Below, in pieces: positions 1-6,006 of a stretch of DNA of 8,009 nt (positions are counted from its first letter, which is position 1; the number at the start of each line of letters is the position of its first letter). Source of the DNA: CAYOXD01 sp964407825. Its GTDB lineage: Bacteria > Desulfobacterota > Desulfobacteria > Desulfobacterales > JAFDDL01. The notes below the pieces were generated by a model that was not told the origin of the DNA, did not search any database, and saw only the letters and a list, made by a program, of their open reading frames with translations. Location: assembly GCA_964407825.1 (NCBI GenBank), contig CAYOXD010000122.1, positions 1 to 8,009 of the forward strand, read 5' to 3'. The translations under genes and the position numbers were made by a program.

Positions 1-113
1 ATTGGAAAATCTAAACGAAGAAATTAGAATTTTCCGGATCGAAATCAAGATTTGGATCCCGATATTCTATTGGAAAGCGGCAGGAAACAGGATCAGGGAA
101 CCTAAAAAATTCC
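1..113. other. AT-rich upstream DNA, no gene recognised
   Basis: This stretch is much richer in A+T than the coding DNA downstream. One frame (from base 2) stays open to a TAA at 137-139 and would encode about 45 residues without a recognisable start or motif. It could be the tail of an upstream gene, but nothing in the translation supports that. Two small repeats are visible: an inverted pair GGAAAAT (4-10) / ATTTTCC (30-36), and a direct repeat ATTGGAAA at 1-8 and 69-76. No function is assigned. Confidence 0.4.
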
Positions 114-140
114 TTGACTTTTTCGTTCCAAACCAATAAT
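114..140 (+). promoter_or_regulatory. Candidate sigma-70-type promoter of the aro operon
   Basis: A -35-like TTGACT (114-119, 5/6 to consensus) is followed by a -10-like AATAAT (135-140, 5/6). The 15-bp spacer is shorter than the preferred 17 bp. Transcription would start near 147, upstream of the leader-peptide ribosome binding site (AAGGA, 184-188) and its ATG at 204. That is where a promoter for an attenuated operon should be. The short spacer makes this a tentative call. Confidence 0.35.
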
Positions 141-203
141 GCAATTCAAAATTGGGTCAAGCACAAGTTCAGCGCCATAACATAAGGATATTATTTTTTC
201 ATC

Positions 204-278
204 ATGCATCGATTTACGGGCTCCTATTATTTTAGCTTTTATTTTTATTTTGGCAGGGGCCTGCCCGATGCGCGATAG
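204..278 (+). CDS. Phe/Tyr-rich attenuation leader peptide (24 aa)
   Basis: A short open frame, ATG at 204 to TAG at 276-278, encodes 24 residues. Residues 8-16 read YYFSFYFYF, so eight of nine are aromatic, and F4 brings the total to five Phe and four Tyr. There is no Trp. All nine aromatic codons are the T-ending synonym (TTT or TAT). The frame is closed by TAA at 183-185 just upstream, so it is not part of a larger gene. An AAGGA (184-188) lies 15 nt before the ATG, which is longer than optimal. The peptide ends 121 bp before aroA' and is followed by competing RNA hairpins. This matches the known role of pheA, trp and his leader peptides, where ribosome stalling at scarce-aminoacyl-tRNA codons sets the fold of the nascent RNA. 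The peptide itself probably has no function. The sensing role is inferred from composition and position. Confidence 0.85.
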   Translation: MHRFTGSYYFSFYFYFGRGLPDAR

Positions 279-294
279 TACAACCTGAATGAGC

Positions 295-339
295 AAAAAA
301 GCCGCGGGCAAGTCGAAAGCCGCGGCTTTTATATTTTTT
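295..339 (+). terminator. First terminator-like hairpin of the attenuator (C:D)
   Basis: GCCGCGG (301-307) pairs perfectly with CCGCGGC (320-326) around a 12-nt loop. The A-run 297-300 pairs with TTTT 327-330, extending the stem to 11 bp. A T-rich tail continues to 339 (TTTTATATTTTTT). It has the form of an intrinsic terminator and is also the 1:2-type helix of the attenuator, so it may act as a pause site, a terminator or both. It lies 17-43 nt after the leader stop codon. Confidence 0.65.
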
Positions 340-340
340 G

Positions 341-373
341 GGCCGCGGAGTTAATGACTCCCCGGCCTTTTTT
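341..373 (+). terminator. Main attenuator terminator (E:F) before aroA'
   Basis: A GC-rich stem of 11 positions (341-351 with 357-367) has ten pairs and one C-C mismatch (346/362). The loop is 5 nt (taatg), followed directly by six T residues (368-373). This is a clear intrinsic terminator shape, placed only 26 bp before the start codon of the first structural gene. A terminator here only makes sense if it is conditional. Its 5' arm contains GCCGCGG (342-348), which can instead pair with 320-326. Confidence 0.8.
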
Positions 374-399
374 GCCGACACCCCGAGAGGAGGCGTGAG

Positions 400-1197
400 A
401 TGACACTGATTGGCAAAAAAATCCGACTGGAAAGGCTCATTGACCGCAACACGAAAAAGACCGTCATCGTCCCCATGGACCACGGCACCAGCGTCGGGCC
501 CATTGCCGGCATCACCGACATGAAGGAGGCCATCGGCCGGGTGGCCGCGGGCGGCGCCAATGCCATTGTGGAACACAAGGGACTGGTGGACAAGGGACAC
601 CGGATGGAGGGAAAGGACATCGGGCTCATCGTTCATCTTTCCGCATCCACCTGTCTTTCCCCCACCCCCAACGCCAAGACCCTGGTCTGTACGGTGGAGG
701 AGGCGCTGAAGCTGGGCGCCGACGGCGTTTCCATTCATGTGAACCTGGGAGATGCGGACGAAAAGGAGATGCTCAACGATTTCGGACGGGTCAGCCGGGA
801 GGCAAGGGCCTGGGGCATCCCACTGCTGGCCATGGTGTACCCCAGGGGACCGAAGATCGAGGACGAATACGATGTCCGGGTGATCAAGCATGCCGCCCGG
901 CTCGGCGAGGAGATGGGCGCCGATATCGTCAAGGTGTCCTACCCCGGCTCCCCGGAGCGTTTCAGGGAGGTGGTCGAGGGATGCACCATTCCGGTGGTGA
1001 TCGCAGGCGGGGAAAAGATGGACTCGGACCGGGACATCCTGGAGATGGTCAAGGGCGCCGTCGATGCCGGCGGCGCCGGAGTTTCCATCGGCAGGAACAT
1101 CTTTCAGCATCGCGATCCGACCCGGATGGTCAGGGCCGTCTCGGCCGTCGTCCATCGGCAGGCCGGCGTGGAGGAGGCGTTGGAAATATTGGGATAG
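400..1197 (+). CDS. aroA': 2-amino-3,7-dideoxy-D-threo-hept-6-ulosonate (ADH) synthase
   Basis: A class I aldolase-family enzyme of 265 aa. It joins a 6-deoxy-5-ketohexose 1-phosphate unit with L-aspartate semialdehyde to give ADH, the first step of the archaeal-type route to 3-dehydroquinate, which does not use DAHP. Visible features are PMDHG with Asp27, MVYPRG with Tyr147, the Schiff-base region DIVKVSYPG with Lys178, and the C-terminal phosphate-binding loops IAGGEK (201-206) and GGAGVSIGRN (224-233). These three residues are offset by exactly six from the catalytic Asp33, Tyr153 and Lys184 I recall for the Methanocaldococcus jannaschii enzyme. Length is close to that homologue (about 273 aa), so the gene looks complete. 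The ATG at 400 has a strong AGGAGG (388-393) 6 nt upstream. It is the first structural gene after the attenuator and is followed by its pathway partner aroB'. A fructose-bisphosphate aldolase of the same fold is the alternative, but the aroB' neighbour argues against it. Confidence 0.93.
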   Translation: MTLIGKKIRLERLIDRNTKKTVIVPMDHGTSVGPIAGITDMKEAIGRVAAGGANAIVEHKGLVDKGHRMEGKDIGLIVHLSASTCLSPTPNAKTLVCTVEEALKLGADGVSIHVNLGDADEKEMLNDFGRVSREARAWGIPLLAMVYPRGPKIEDEYDVRVIKHAARLGEEMGADIVKVSYPGSPERFREVVEGCTIPVVIAGGEKMDSDRDILEMVKGAVDAGGAGVSIGRNIFQHRDPTRMVRAVSAVVHRQAGVEEALEILG

Positions 1198-1270
1198 GCG
1201 AGGAACACGATCCGTTTCTCGCGCTTTTGCTTACCCTGATGGTTGTCGTAATCTTTTGTCCTTGCTTTTC
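1198..1270 (+). other. Left part of the aroA'-aroB' gap
   Basis: The gap between aroA' and aroB' (1198-1505) is 308 bp, while the other intergenic spaces in this operon are 10-39 bp. This first part holds no convincing gene or intrinsic terminator; a weak GCGAG/CTCGC pair (1198-1202, 1217-1221) has no proper T-tract. GTTGTCGTAATC at 1242-1253 is an exact 12-nt copy of 1285-1296 inside the adjacent palindromic element, so the repeat material may begin here. Confidence 0.5.
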
Positions 1271-1485
1271 TCGTTGTCGTTGTCGTTGTCGTAATCGTAG
1301 TCGAAAAACAAATGCGATTCTGCCACAATCAACGGCATGCCTGTCGGTTTTCGATTGACGACTTGGCTTCGGCTTCCGAAGGGCGGGTCGGTGGAACCAC
1401 AGGGCGAGAGGGAATACCCCAGTTGTGTGGCAGTTGCGGTTGGGGTTAGGACAAGGACCGACTACGATTACGACAACGACAACGA
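1271..1485. repeat. Long palindromic repeat element with hexamer arms
   Basis: A perfect 27-bp inverted repeat brackets this element: left arm 1277-1303, right arm 1459-1485. The arms are built from 6-bp units: TCGTTG three times, then TCGTAA, TCGTAG, TCG on the left; CGACTA, CGATTA and CGACAA twice on the right. Nested inside is a second stem, CTGCCACA (1320-1327) plus CAAC (1330-1333) against GTTG (1422-1425) plus TGTGGCAG (1426-1433). At the centre is a small hairpin, CTTCGG/CCGAAG (1367-1372, 1376-1381). The whole could fold into one rod of about 209 nt as DNA or RNA. No transposase is present, and the open frames through it are low-complexity. It resembles an inserted non-autonomous palindromic repeat (MITE- or REP-like). 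It could instead be a structured RNA or mRNA-processing site. The structure is directly visible; the origin is inferred. Confidence 0.75.
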
Positions 1486-1505
1486 TTTTGATGAAGGATA
1501 AGGCC

Positions 1506-2498
1506 ATGAAAAAGATATGGGTAAAGGTGGATCCGTGGCAGAAGGAAATGGTGACCACGGCCCTGGAGGGTGGCGCCGACGGGATCGTCCTGCCCGCCGG
1601 ATACTCGGAGAAAGTGAAGCAGCTCGGCAAGATCGAAACCATTGCAGAGGACGGCGATGTCAAGATCGGCGAAGATGTGGTGTTCTTTACCATCCAGAGC
1701 GGGGATGATGAGGACGAGATCGTGCGATTGAGCCAGTCGCGCAAGGTGGTGCTCACCTGCACGGACTGGACCATCATCCCCCTGGAAAACCTCATTGCCA
1801 AGGGCGCCGAGGTCATCGCCCAGGTCTGCGATCTGGCCGAGGCCCGGACGGCCTTCGGTATTCTGGAAAAGGGCATCGATCACATCATGATTCATCCCCC
1901 GGATCCGTTGACCCTGGAAAAATTCCTGTCCGATCTCAAATCCACCGAGACGGAAACCTGCCTGGAGGTGGCTGAAATCACGAGGATCCACCCCCTGTCC
2001 ATGGGGGACCGCGTGTGCGTGGACACCTGCACCGCCATGGCGCCGGGCCAGGGAATGCTGGCGGGAAACGCCAGCAATGCCCTGTTTCTTATTCACGCGG
2101 AAAGCATCTCCAACCCCTATGTGGCGCCCCGGCCCTTCCGCGTCAACGCCGGGGCGGTGCACGCCTATACCCGGGTGCCCGGTGGAAAGACCCGCTATCT
2201 TTCGGAGCTGAACGCCGGAGACGAGGTCATCCTGGTGGACCATGAGGGGAAAACCAGCACGGCCATCGTGGGACGACTCAAGATCGAGCGGCGGCCCCTG
2301 ATGCTGGTGGCCGCCCGGGTGGGGGATCGGGAGATCACGACCATCGTCCAGAACGCAGAGACCATCCGGCTGACCGGTCCAGGCGGGGAGCCCCTGTCCG
2401 TCGTGACCCTGGCGCCCGGGGACAAGGTGCTGGTGGCAACGGAAACCTGCGGCCGCCACTTTGGCATGAAAATTGATGAAACCATAACAGAAAGGTAA
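1506..2498 (+). CDS. aroB': 3-dehydroquinate synthase II
   Basis: This 330-aa enzyme performs the NAD-dependent oxidative deamination and cyclisation of ADH to 3-dehydroquinate, the second step of the archaeal-type pathway, and so replaces classical AroB. Family signatures include the N-terminal W-x-K-x-DPW (5-11), TDWTIIPLENLIA (86-98), and the most conserved block, MGDRVCVDTC (166-175), GQGMLAGN (181-188) and APRPFRVNAGAVHAY (207-221). The C-terminal third is the usual beta-rich region. Length fits bacterial members, slightly shorter than the M. jannaschii protein. The ATG at 1506 is chosen because AAGGA (1494-1498) lies 7 nt upstream and the protein then starts MKKIWVKVDPW, as family members do. 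A longer frame from GTG 1425 would add a Thr-rich stretch read from the palindromic repeat and is rejected. The stop codon overlaps the ribosome binding site of pheA. Confidence 0.93.
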   Translation: MKKIWVKVDPWQKEMVTTALEGGADGIVLPAGYSEKVKQLGKIETIAEDGDVKIGEDVVFFTIQSGDDEDEIVRLSQSRKVVLTCTDWTIIPLENLIAKGAEVIAQVCDLAEARTAFGILEKGIDHIMIHPPDPLTLEKFLSDLKSTETETCLEVAEITRIHPLSMGDRVCVDTCTAMAPGQGMLAGNASNALFLIHAESISNPYVAPRPFRVNAGAVHAYTRVPGGKTRYLSELNAGDEVILVDHEGKTSTAIVGRLKIERRPLMLVAARVGDREITTIVQNAETIRLTGPGGEPLSVVTLAPGDKVLVATETCGRHFGMKIDETITER

Positions 2499-2510
2499 GG
2501 ATTTCCGACC

Positions 2511-3641
2511 ATGACCAGCGATCGGCACCCCCATGAAACGGATAGGGACGAGGGCAGCGATGCCCTGGGTATGGACGAGCTGCGCGGCCGCATAGACGCC
2601 ATTGACGACAACCTGCTCCATCTGATCAACGAGCGGCTCCTTCTGGCCCGAAAGATCGGCGCTCTCAAGGAGCGCCGGAACGGTCAAATCCTGGACAGCG
2701 CCCGGGAGAGCGAAATCATGGAGCGGCTCTCCTCCCGCAATCAGGGCCCCCTCCCCAACAAGGCGCTGGCGCTGATCTTCACGGAAATATTCGGCACTTC
2801 ACGCGAACTGCAGCAACCCCAGCGGGTGAGCTACCTGGGGCCCGAGGCCACCTTCACCCACATGGCAGCGCGGCGATTCTTCGGACGGAGCGGCGCCTTC
2901 ATCCCCCAATCGAGCATCCGGGATGTATTCGCTGCCGTGGAAAAGGGTCTGTCCGAATTCGGTGTGGTGCCGGTGGAAAATTCCATCGAAGGGGCGGTCA
3001 ATTACACCCTGGACCTCTTCTATGAATCGGAACTCAAAATTTGCGCGGAAAAATACCTGAACATCTCCCACGATCTTCTGTCCGTGGCGGAATCCGTGGG
3101 GGATATCCGCATGATCTATTCCCACCCCCAGGCCTTTGCCCAGTGCCGCAAGTGGCTGCACCGCTATCTGCCGGAGGTGAAGCTGATCGAATGCCGCAGC
3201 ACCGCCGAAGCGGCGCAACGGGCCGTCGGTGACCCGGCAGCCGCGGCCATCGCCAGCAGTGAGGCGGCGCAGATCTACAACCTCGGGGTAATCGCTGAAA
3301 AGGTTCAGGATTTTTCGCGCAATGTCACGCGTTTTTTGTTAATAGGGAGGAAGGAGGCCCGTCCCACGGGTCGGGACAAGACCTCCCTGATGTTCGTGAC
3401 GGCCCACTCGCCGGGCGCCCTGTACAAGGCGCTGAGCCCCATTGCCAGGGCAGGGCTCAATATGGTGAAGTTGGAATCGAGGCCAAGCCCCCACGAGAAC
3501 TGGAGTTATTGCTTCTTTCTCGATCTGGAGGGGCACATGAACGACCCGGCGGTAAAGGCAACGGTGGAGGAGATGCGGGGGATGTGCATGTTCATGAAAT
3601 ACCTGGGATCCTATCCCCGGGCGGCTGAGAAGCAGGAATGA
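2511..3641 (+). CDS. pheA: Bifunctional chorismate mutase / prephenate dehydratase
   Basis: A 376-aa cytoplasmic enzyme that converts chorismate to prephenate and then phenylpyruvate, the committed branch to phenylalanine. After a charged N-terminal extension of about 20 residues comes an AroQ chorismate mutase domain (about 21-100; MDELRGRIDAID, INERLLLARKIGALK, then R65xxE). The prephenate dehydratase domain follows (about 105-280): VSYLGPEATFTH, VPVENSIEGAVNYTLD, SHPQAFAQC, and NVTRFLLIG with the catalytic TRF at 273-275. The C-terminal ACT domain (about 289-370) keeps GAL (302-304) and ESRP (322-325), the Phe-binding motifs of the E. coli protein. Feedback inhibition by phenylalanine is therefore expected. 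The ATG at 2511 has AAGGA at 2497-2501, overlapping the aroB' stop, which suggests translational coupling. The same end product would then act on both the enzyme and, through the leader peptide, on transcription of its operon. Confidence 0.96.
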   Translation: MTSDRHPHETDRDEGSDALGMDELRGRIDAIDDNLLHLINERLLLARKIGALKERRNGQILDSARESEIMERLSSRNQGPLPNKALALIFTEIFGTSRELQQPQRVSYLGPEATFTHMAARRFFGRSGAFIPQSSIRDVFAAVEKGLSEFGVVPVENSIEGAVNYTLDLFYESELKICAEKYLNISHDLLSVAESVGDIRMIYSHPQAFAQCRKWLHRYLPEVKLIECRSTAEAAQRAVGDPAAAAIASSEAAQIYNLGVIAEKVQDFSRNVTRFLLIGRKEARPTGRDKTSLMFVTAHSPGALYKALSPIARAGLNMVKLESRPSPHENWSYCFFLDLEGHMNDPAVKATVEEMRGMCMFMKYLGSYPRAAEKQE

Positions 3642-3680
3642 AAAGGATTGCAGCATGGAGGACAGGAAGGAAGAGAGGCG

Positions 3681-4940
3681 ATGATAGAGATTAAAACCCA
3701 GCCGGTCAAGGACAGCATCGTCAGGGTGCCGGGATCGAAGAGTTACACCCACCGGATTCTGATCGCGGCGGCGCTGTCCGACGGCACCTGCCAGATTCTA
3801 AACCCCTTGCGCAGCGAAGACACCCTGCTGACCCTGAGCGGACTCAAACAAATGGGAATTTCCGTTGAAATCGATCCCGAGAAGATCGTCGTTCACGGCA
3901 GATCCGGCGACCTGAAGCCCTGCGCCGATCCGGTGTATCTCGGAAACTCGGGCACCTCCATCCGCCTGCTGACGGGAATCTGCGCCCTGGGACGGGGCGG
4001 CTACGTTCTGGACGGCACCCGGCGCATGCAGGAGCGACCCATCCAGGACCTTGTGGAGGGATTGAATCAGCTGGGCATCTGCGCCCATTGCCTCCAGAAA
4101 AACAGCTGCCCGCCGGTTCACGTAAAGGGCGCGAAAGTCCTCGGCGGCAAGGTGGATCTGAAATGCGGCGTCAGCAGCCAGTATCTTTCCTCGCTTCTTC
4201 TGATGGCGCCCTATTCCAGGGATGGCGTGGAGATCAACATCGTGGAGGGCCCCGTGTCCAAGCCCTATGTGGACATGACCATCGAGGTCATGAGCCGCCT
4301 GGGGGTTCGCGTGGACCGCGATGGCTACACCCGGTTTCAGGTCCCGGGCCGCCAGGTGTACCGCTCCGGGACCTATGAGGTGGAGCCGGACTGCTCCCAG
4401 GCCGGCTACTTTTGGGGAGCCGCCGCCATTACCGGGAAATCCGTGACGGTGAAAGGAATTTCGCACGAAACCCGACAGGGGGATGTGCGCTTTGCCGAGG
4501 TGCTTGCCAAAATGGGCTGCACGGTGACGGAGACCCTGCAGGGGATCCGGGTATCTGGCGCAGCCCTTTCGGCCATTTCCGTGGATATGGCCGATATGCC
4601 GGATATGGTGCCCACACTGGCGGTGGTAGCCGCCTTTGCCAAGGGGAAAACGCTGATTCGGAATGTGGCGCACCTGAAGGCGAAGGAGTGCGACCGGCTC
4701 GGATCGGTGGTGACCGAGCTCAACAAGATGGGCATCGATGCCCGATGCACCGATTCGGGCATGGAGATCACCGGCGGCAAGCCCGGAGGCGCCGAGATCG
4801 AAACCTATAACGATCACCGGCTGGCCATGAGCTTCGCCATGGCCGGCCTGAAGGTGCCCGGCGTCACCATCCTGGACGAGGCATGCGTTGGAAAATCCTT
4901 TCCCACCTTCTGGGAGGTTTTTGAGACGCTTTACGCGTAA
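3681..4940 (+). CDS. aroA: 3-phosphoshikimate 1-carboxyvinyltransferase (EPSP synthase)
   Basis: This 419-aa enzyme transfers the enolpyruvyl group of PEP to shikimate 3-phosphate. It shows the inverse alpha-beta family motifs in order: PGSKSYTHR with Lys20, YLGNSGTSIRLLTG (86-99), GVSSQYLSSLLLMAP (163-177), PDMVPTLA with the catalytic Asp308, KAKECDRL (334-340) with Glu336, YNDHR (376-380), and CVGKSFPTFWE (402-412) with Lys405. All expected catalytic residues are present and the length is normal. The GNSGTSIRLL loop differs from the LGNAGTAMRPL of E. coli: Leu96 stands where E. coli has Pro101, which bears on glyphosate binding. The start is ATG 3681 with AAGGA at 3667-3671; the frame continues upstream to a TTG at 3648 without good support. 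It begins 39 bp after pheA and is followed by aroC after 10 bp. Confidence 0.97.
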   Translation: MIEIKTQPVKDSIVRVPGSKSYTHRILIAAALSDGTCQILNPLRSEDTLLTLSGLKQMGISVEIDPEKIVVHGRSGDLKPCADPVYLGNSGTSIRLLTGICALGRGGYVLDGTRRMQERPIQDLVEGLNQLGICAHCLQKNSCPPVHVKGAKVLGGKVDLKCGVSSQYLSSLLLMAPYSRDGVEINIVEGPVSKPYVDMTIEVMSRLGVRVDRDGYTRFQVPGRQVYRSGTYEVEPDCSQAGYFWGAAAITGKSVTVKGISHETRQGDVRFAEVLAKMGCTVTETLQGIRVSGAALSAISVDMADMPDMVPTLAVVAAFAKGKTLIRNVAHLKAKECDRLGSVVTELNKMGIDARCTDSGMEITGGKPGGAEIETYNDHRLAMSFAMAGLKVPGVTILDEACVGKSFPTFWEVFETLYA

Positions 4941-4950
4941 GGAGCCTATG

Positions 4951-6006
4951 ATGCCCGGAAACACATTCGGAACCCTGTTTAGAATAACCACCTGGGGAGA
5001 GTCCCACGGCAAGGCGGTGGGGGTGGTCATCGACGGTTGCCCGCCCAATATTCCCCTGGACGAGGAAACCATCCAGGAGATGCTGGACAGGCGCCGGCCC
5101 GGACAGTCCGCGGCCAGCACCACTCGGAAAGAATTGGACCAGGCGATGATCCTCTCCGGTGTGTTCGAAGGCAAGAGCACCGGCACCCCGATCCTGGTCA
5201 TGGTGCACAACCGGGATGCCAAGAGCCATGCCTACAGTCCCATCAAGGACGTGTTCCGCCCCGGACACGGAGATATCACCTACGAGGCCAAATACGGCAT
5301 CCGCGACTGGCGGGGCGGCGGCCGGGCTTCGGCCCGGGAAACCGTGGGAAGGGTCGCGGCAGGGGCCGTGGCCGGCGCGCTGCTGGCCCGGGAGGGAATC
5401 TCCGTATGTGCCCACACCCTCGAGTTGGGCGGCGTCCGGATCTCCCGGCGGGTGCCGGAGGAGGCGGGGAAAAATGAATTCGGCTCCCCGGACCCGGCGG
5501 CGGTCCCGGAGATGGCCCGCCGGGTCACGGAGGTAAAGGCGGCCGGGGACTCCATCGGGGGGGTGGTGGAGATCCGTGCCAAAGGGGTGCCGGCCGGTCT
5601 GGGAGAGCCCGTGTTCGAGAAGCTGGACGCCGCCCTTGCTTTCGGGCTCATGAGTATCGGCGCGGTCAAGGGGGTCGAGATCGGCGCCGGCTTCGGTGCG
5701 GCGGCGCTGACCGGTTCCCGGAACAACGATCCCATCACGCCCGATGGATTTCTCGGCAACAACGCCGGCGGCATCCTGGCGGGCATCTCCAACGGGGATG
5801 AAATCATCGCCCGCGTGGCCGTAAAGCCCATCCCCTCCATCCGGATCGAGCAGCGAACCATCGACCGGTCCCATTCCCCCACCGCGCTTACCATCGAGGG
5901 ACGGCACGATGTCTCGGCCATCCCCCGGGTCAATGTGGTGTGTGAAGCCATGGTCAAGCTCGTTCTGGCCGACCACCTGCTGCGCCAGCGGGCGATTTCG
6001 ACATAA
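4951..6006 (+). CDS. aroC: Chorismate synthase
   Basis: This 351-aa FMN-dependent enzyme eliminates phosphate from EPSP to give chorismate, the branch point for Phe, Tyr, Trp and folates. It starts MPGNTFGTLFRITTWGESHG, the classic N-terminus, with His19 in GESHG. Further motifs are DRRRPGQS (46-53), RPGHGDITYEAKYG with His106, RGGGRASARETVGRVAAGA (121-139), SRNNDPITPDGFLGNNAGG (256-274) and the C-terminal GRHD/IPR region (318-326). Length fits the family. Two adjacent ATGs occur at 4948 and 4951. The second is preferred because GGAG (4941-4944) is then 6 nt away and the protein begins exactly like its relatives. The GGAG directly follows the aroA stop (TAAGGAG), indicating coupled translation. 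It is the last recognisable aromatic pathway gene in the window. Confidence 0.97.
   Translation: MPGNTFGTLFRITTWGESHGKAVGVVIDGCPPNIPLDEETIQEMLDRRRPGQSAASTTRKELDQAMILSGVFEGKSTGTPILVMVHNRDAKSHAYSPIKDVFRPGHGDITYEAKYGIRDWRGGGRASARETVGRVAAGAVAGALLAREGISVCAHTLELGGVRISRRVPEEAGKNEFGSPDPAAVPEMARRVTEVKAAGDSIGGVVEIRAKGVPAGLGEPVFEKLDAALAFGLMSIGAVKGVEIGAGFGAAALTGSRNNDPITPDGFLGNNAGGILAGISNGDEIIARVAVKPIPSIRIEQRTIDRSHSPTALTIEGRHDVSAIPRVNVVCEAMVKLVLADHLLRQRAIST

Larger units (their letters stand above)
252..373 (+). promoter_or_regulatory. Transcription attenuator with alternative hairpins
   Basis: Six RNA segments can pair in two exclusive ways. Termination set: A:B (GGCAG 252-256 with CTGCC 261-265), C:D (GCCGCGG 301-307 with CCGCGGC 320-326) and E:F (341-351 with 357-367). 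Antitermination set: B:C (TGCCCG 262-267 with CGGGCA 305-310) and D:E (CCGCGGC 320-326 with GCCGCGG 342-348), which breaks the E:F terminator. A ribosome stalled at the last aromatic codons (about 243-251) would cover A and free B. A ribosome at the stop codon (276-278) would cover B, allowing C:D and E:F. This is the logic known from his and thr leaders. The pairings are visible in the sequence; the regulatory outcome is inferred. B:C is the weakest helix (6 bp across a 37-nt loop). Confidence 0.72.

Noticed and set aside
2..139. Open frame of about 45 codons running in from the window edge
   Set aside because: It has no visible start, no recognisable motif and an odd composition for this GC-rich genome, and it overlaps the likely promoter. 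It may be a gene tail, but the sequence alone does not support one.
1271..1303. CRISPR-type array
   Set aside because: The repeats are contiguous 6-mers without spacers; this is a short tandem repeat.
1104..1485. Small frames with Thr-, Arg- or Ser-rich low-complexity proteins across the gap
   Set aside because: Their composition is simply the hexamer repeat read in different frames; none has a convincing ribosome binding site.
1277..1485. Retron-like RNA bounded by a long inverted repeat
   Set aside because: No reverse transcriptase lies nearby and no conserved retron features are seen. The repeating hexamer arms fit a palindromic repeat element better.
1425..1505. Upstream extension of aroB' from a GTG at 1425
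   Set aside because: The extra residues are a Thr-rich stretch encoded by the hexamer repeat, unlike any DHQ synthase II N-terminus. The ATG at 1506 has a well-placed AAGGA.
3638..3694. 18-codon frame overlapping the pheA stop (ATGA)
   Set aside because: It has no good ribosome binding site, overlaps the aroA start, and encodes a basic peptide with no aromatic run; probably chance.
4888..4950. Upstream extension of aroC overlapping aroA
   Set aside because: ATG 4951 gives the canonical MPGNTFGTLFR start with GGAG 6 nt upstream; the extension is out-of-frame aroA coding sequence.
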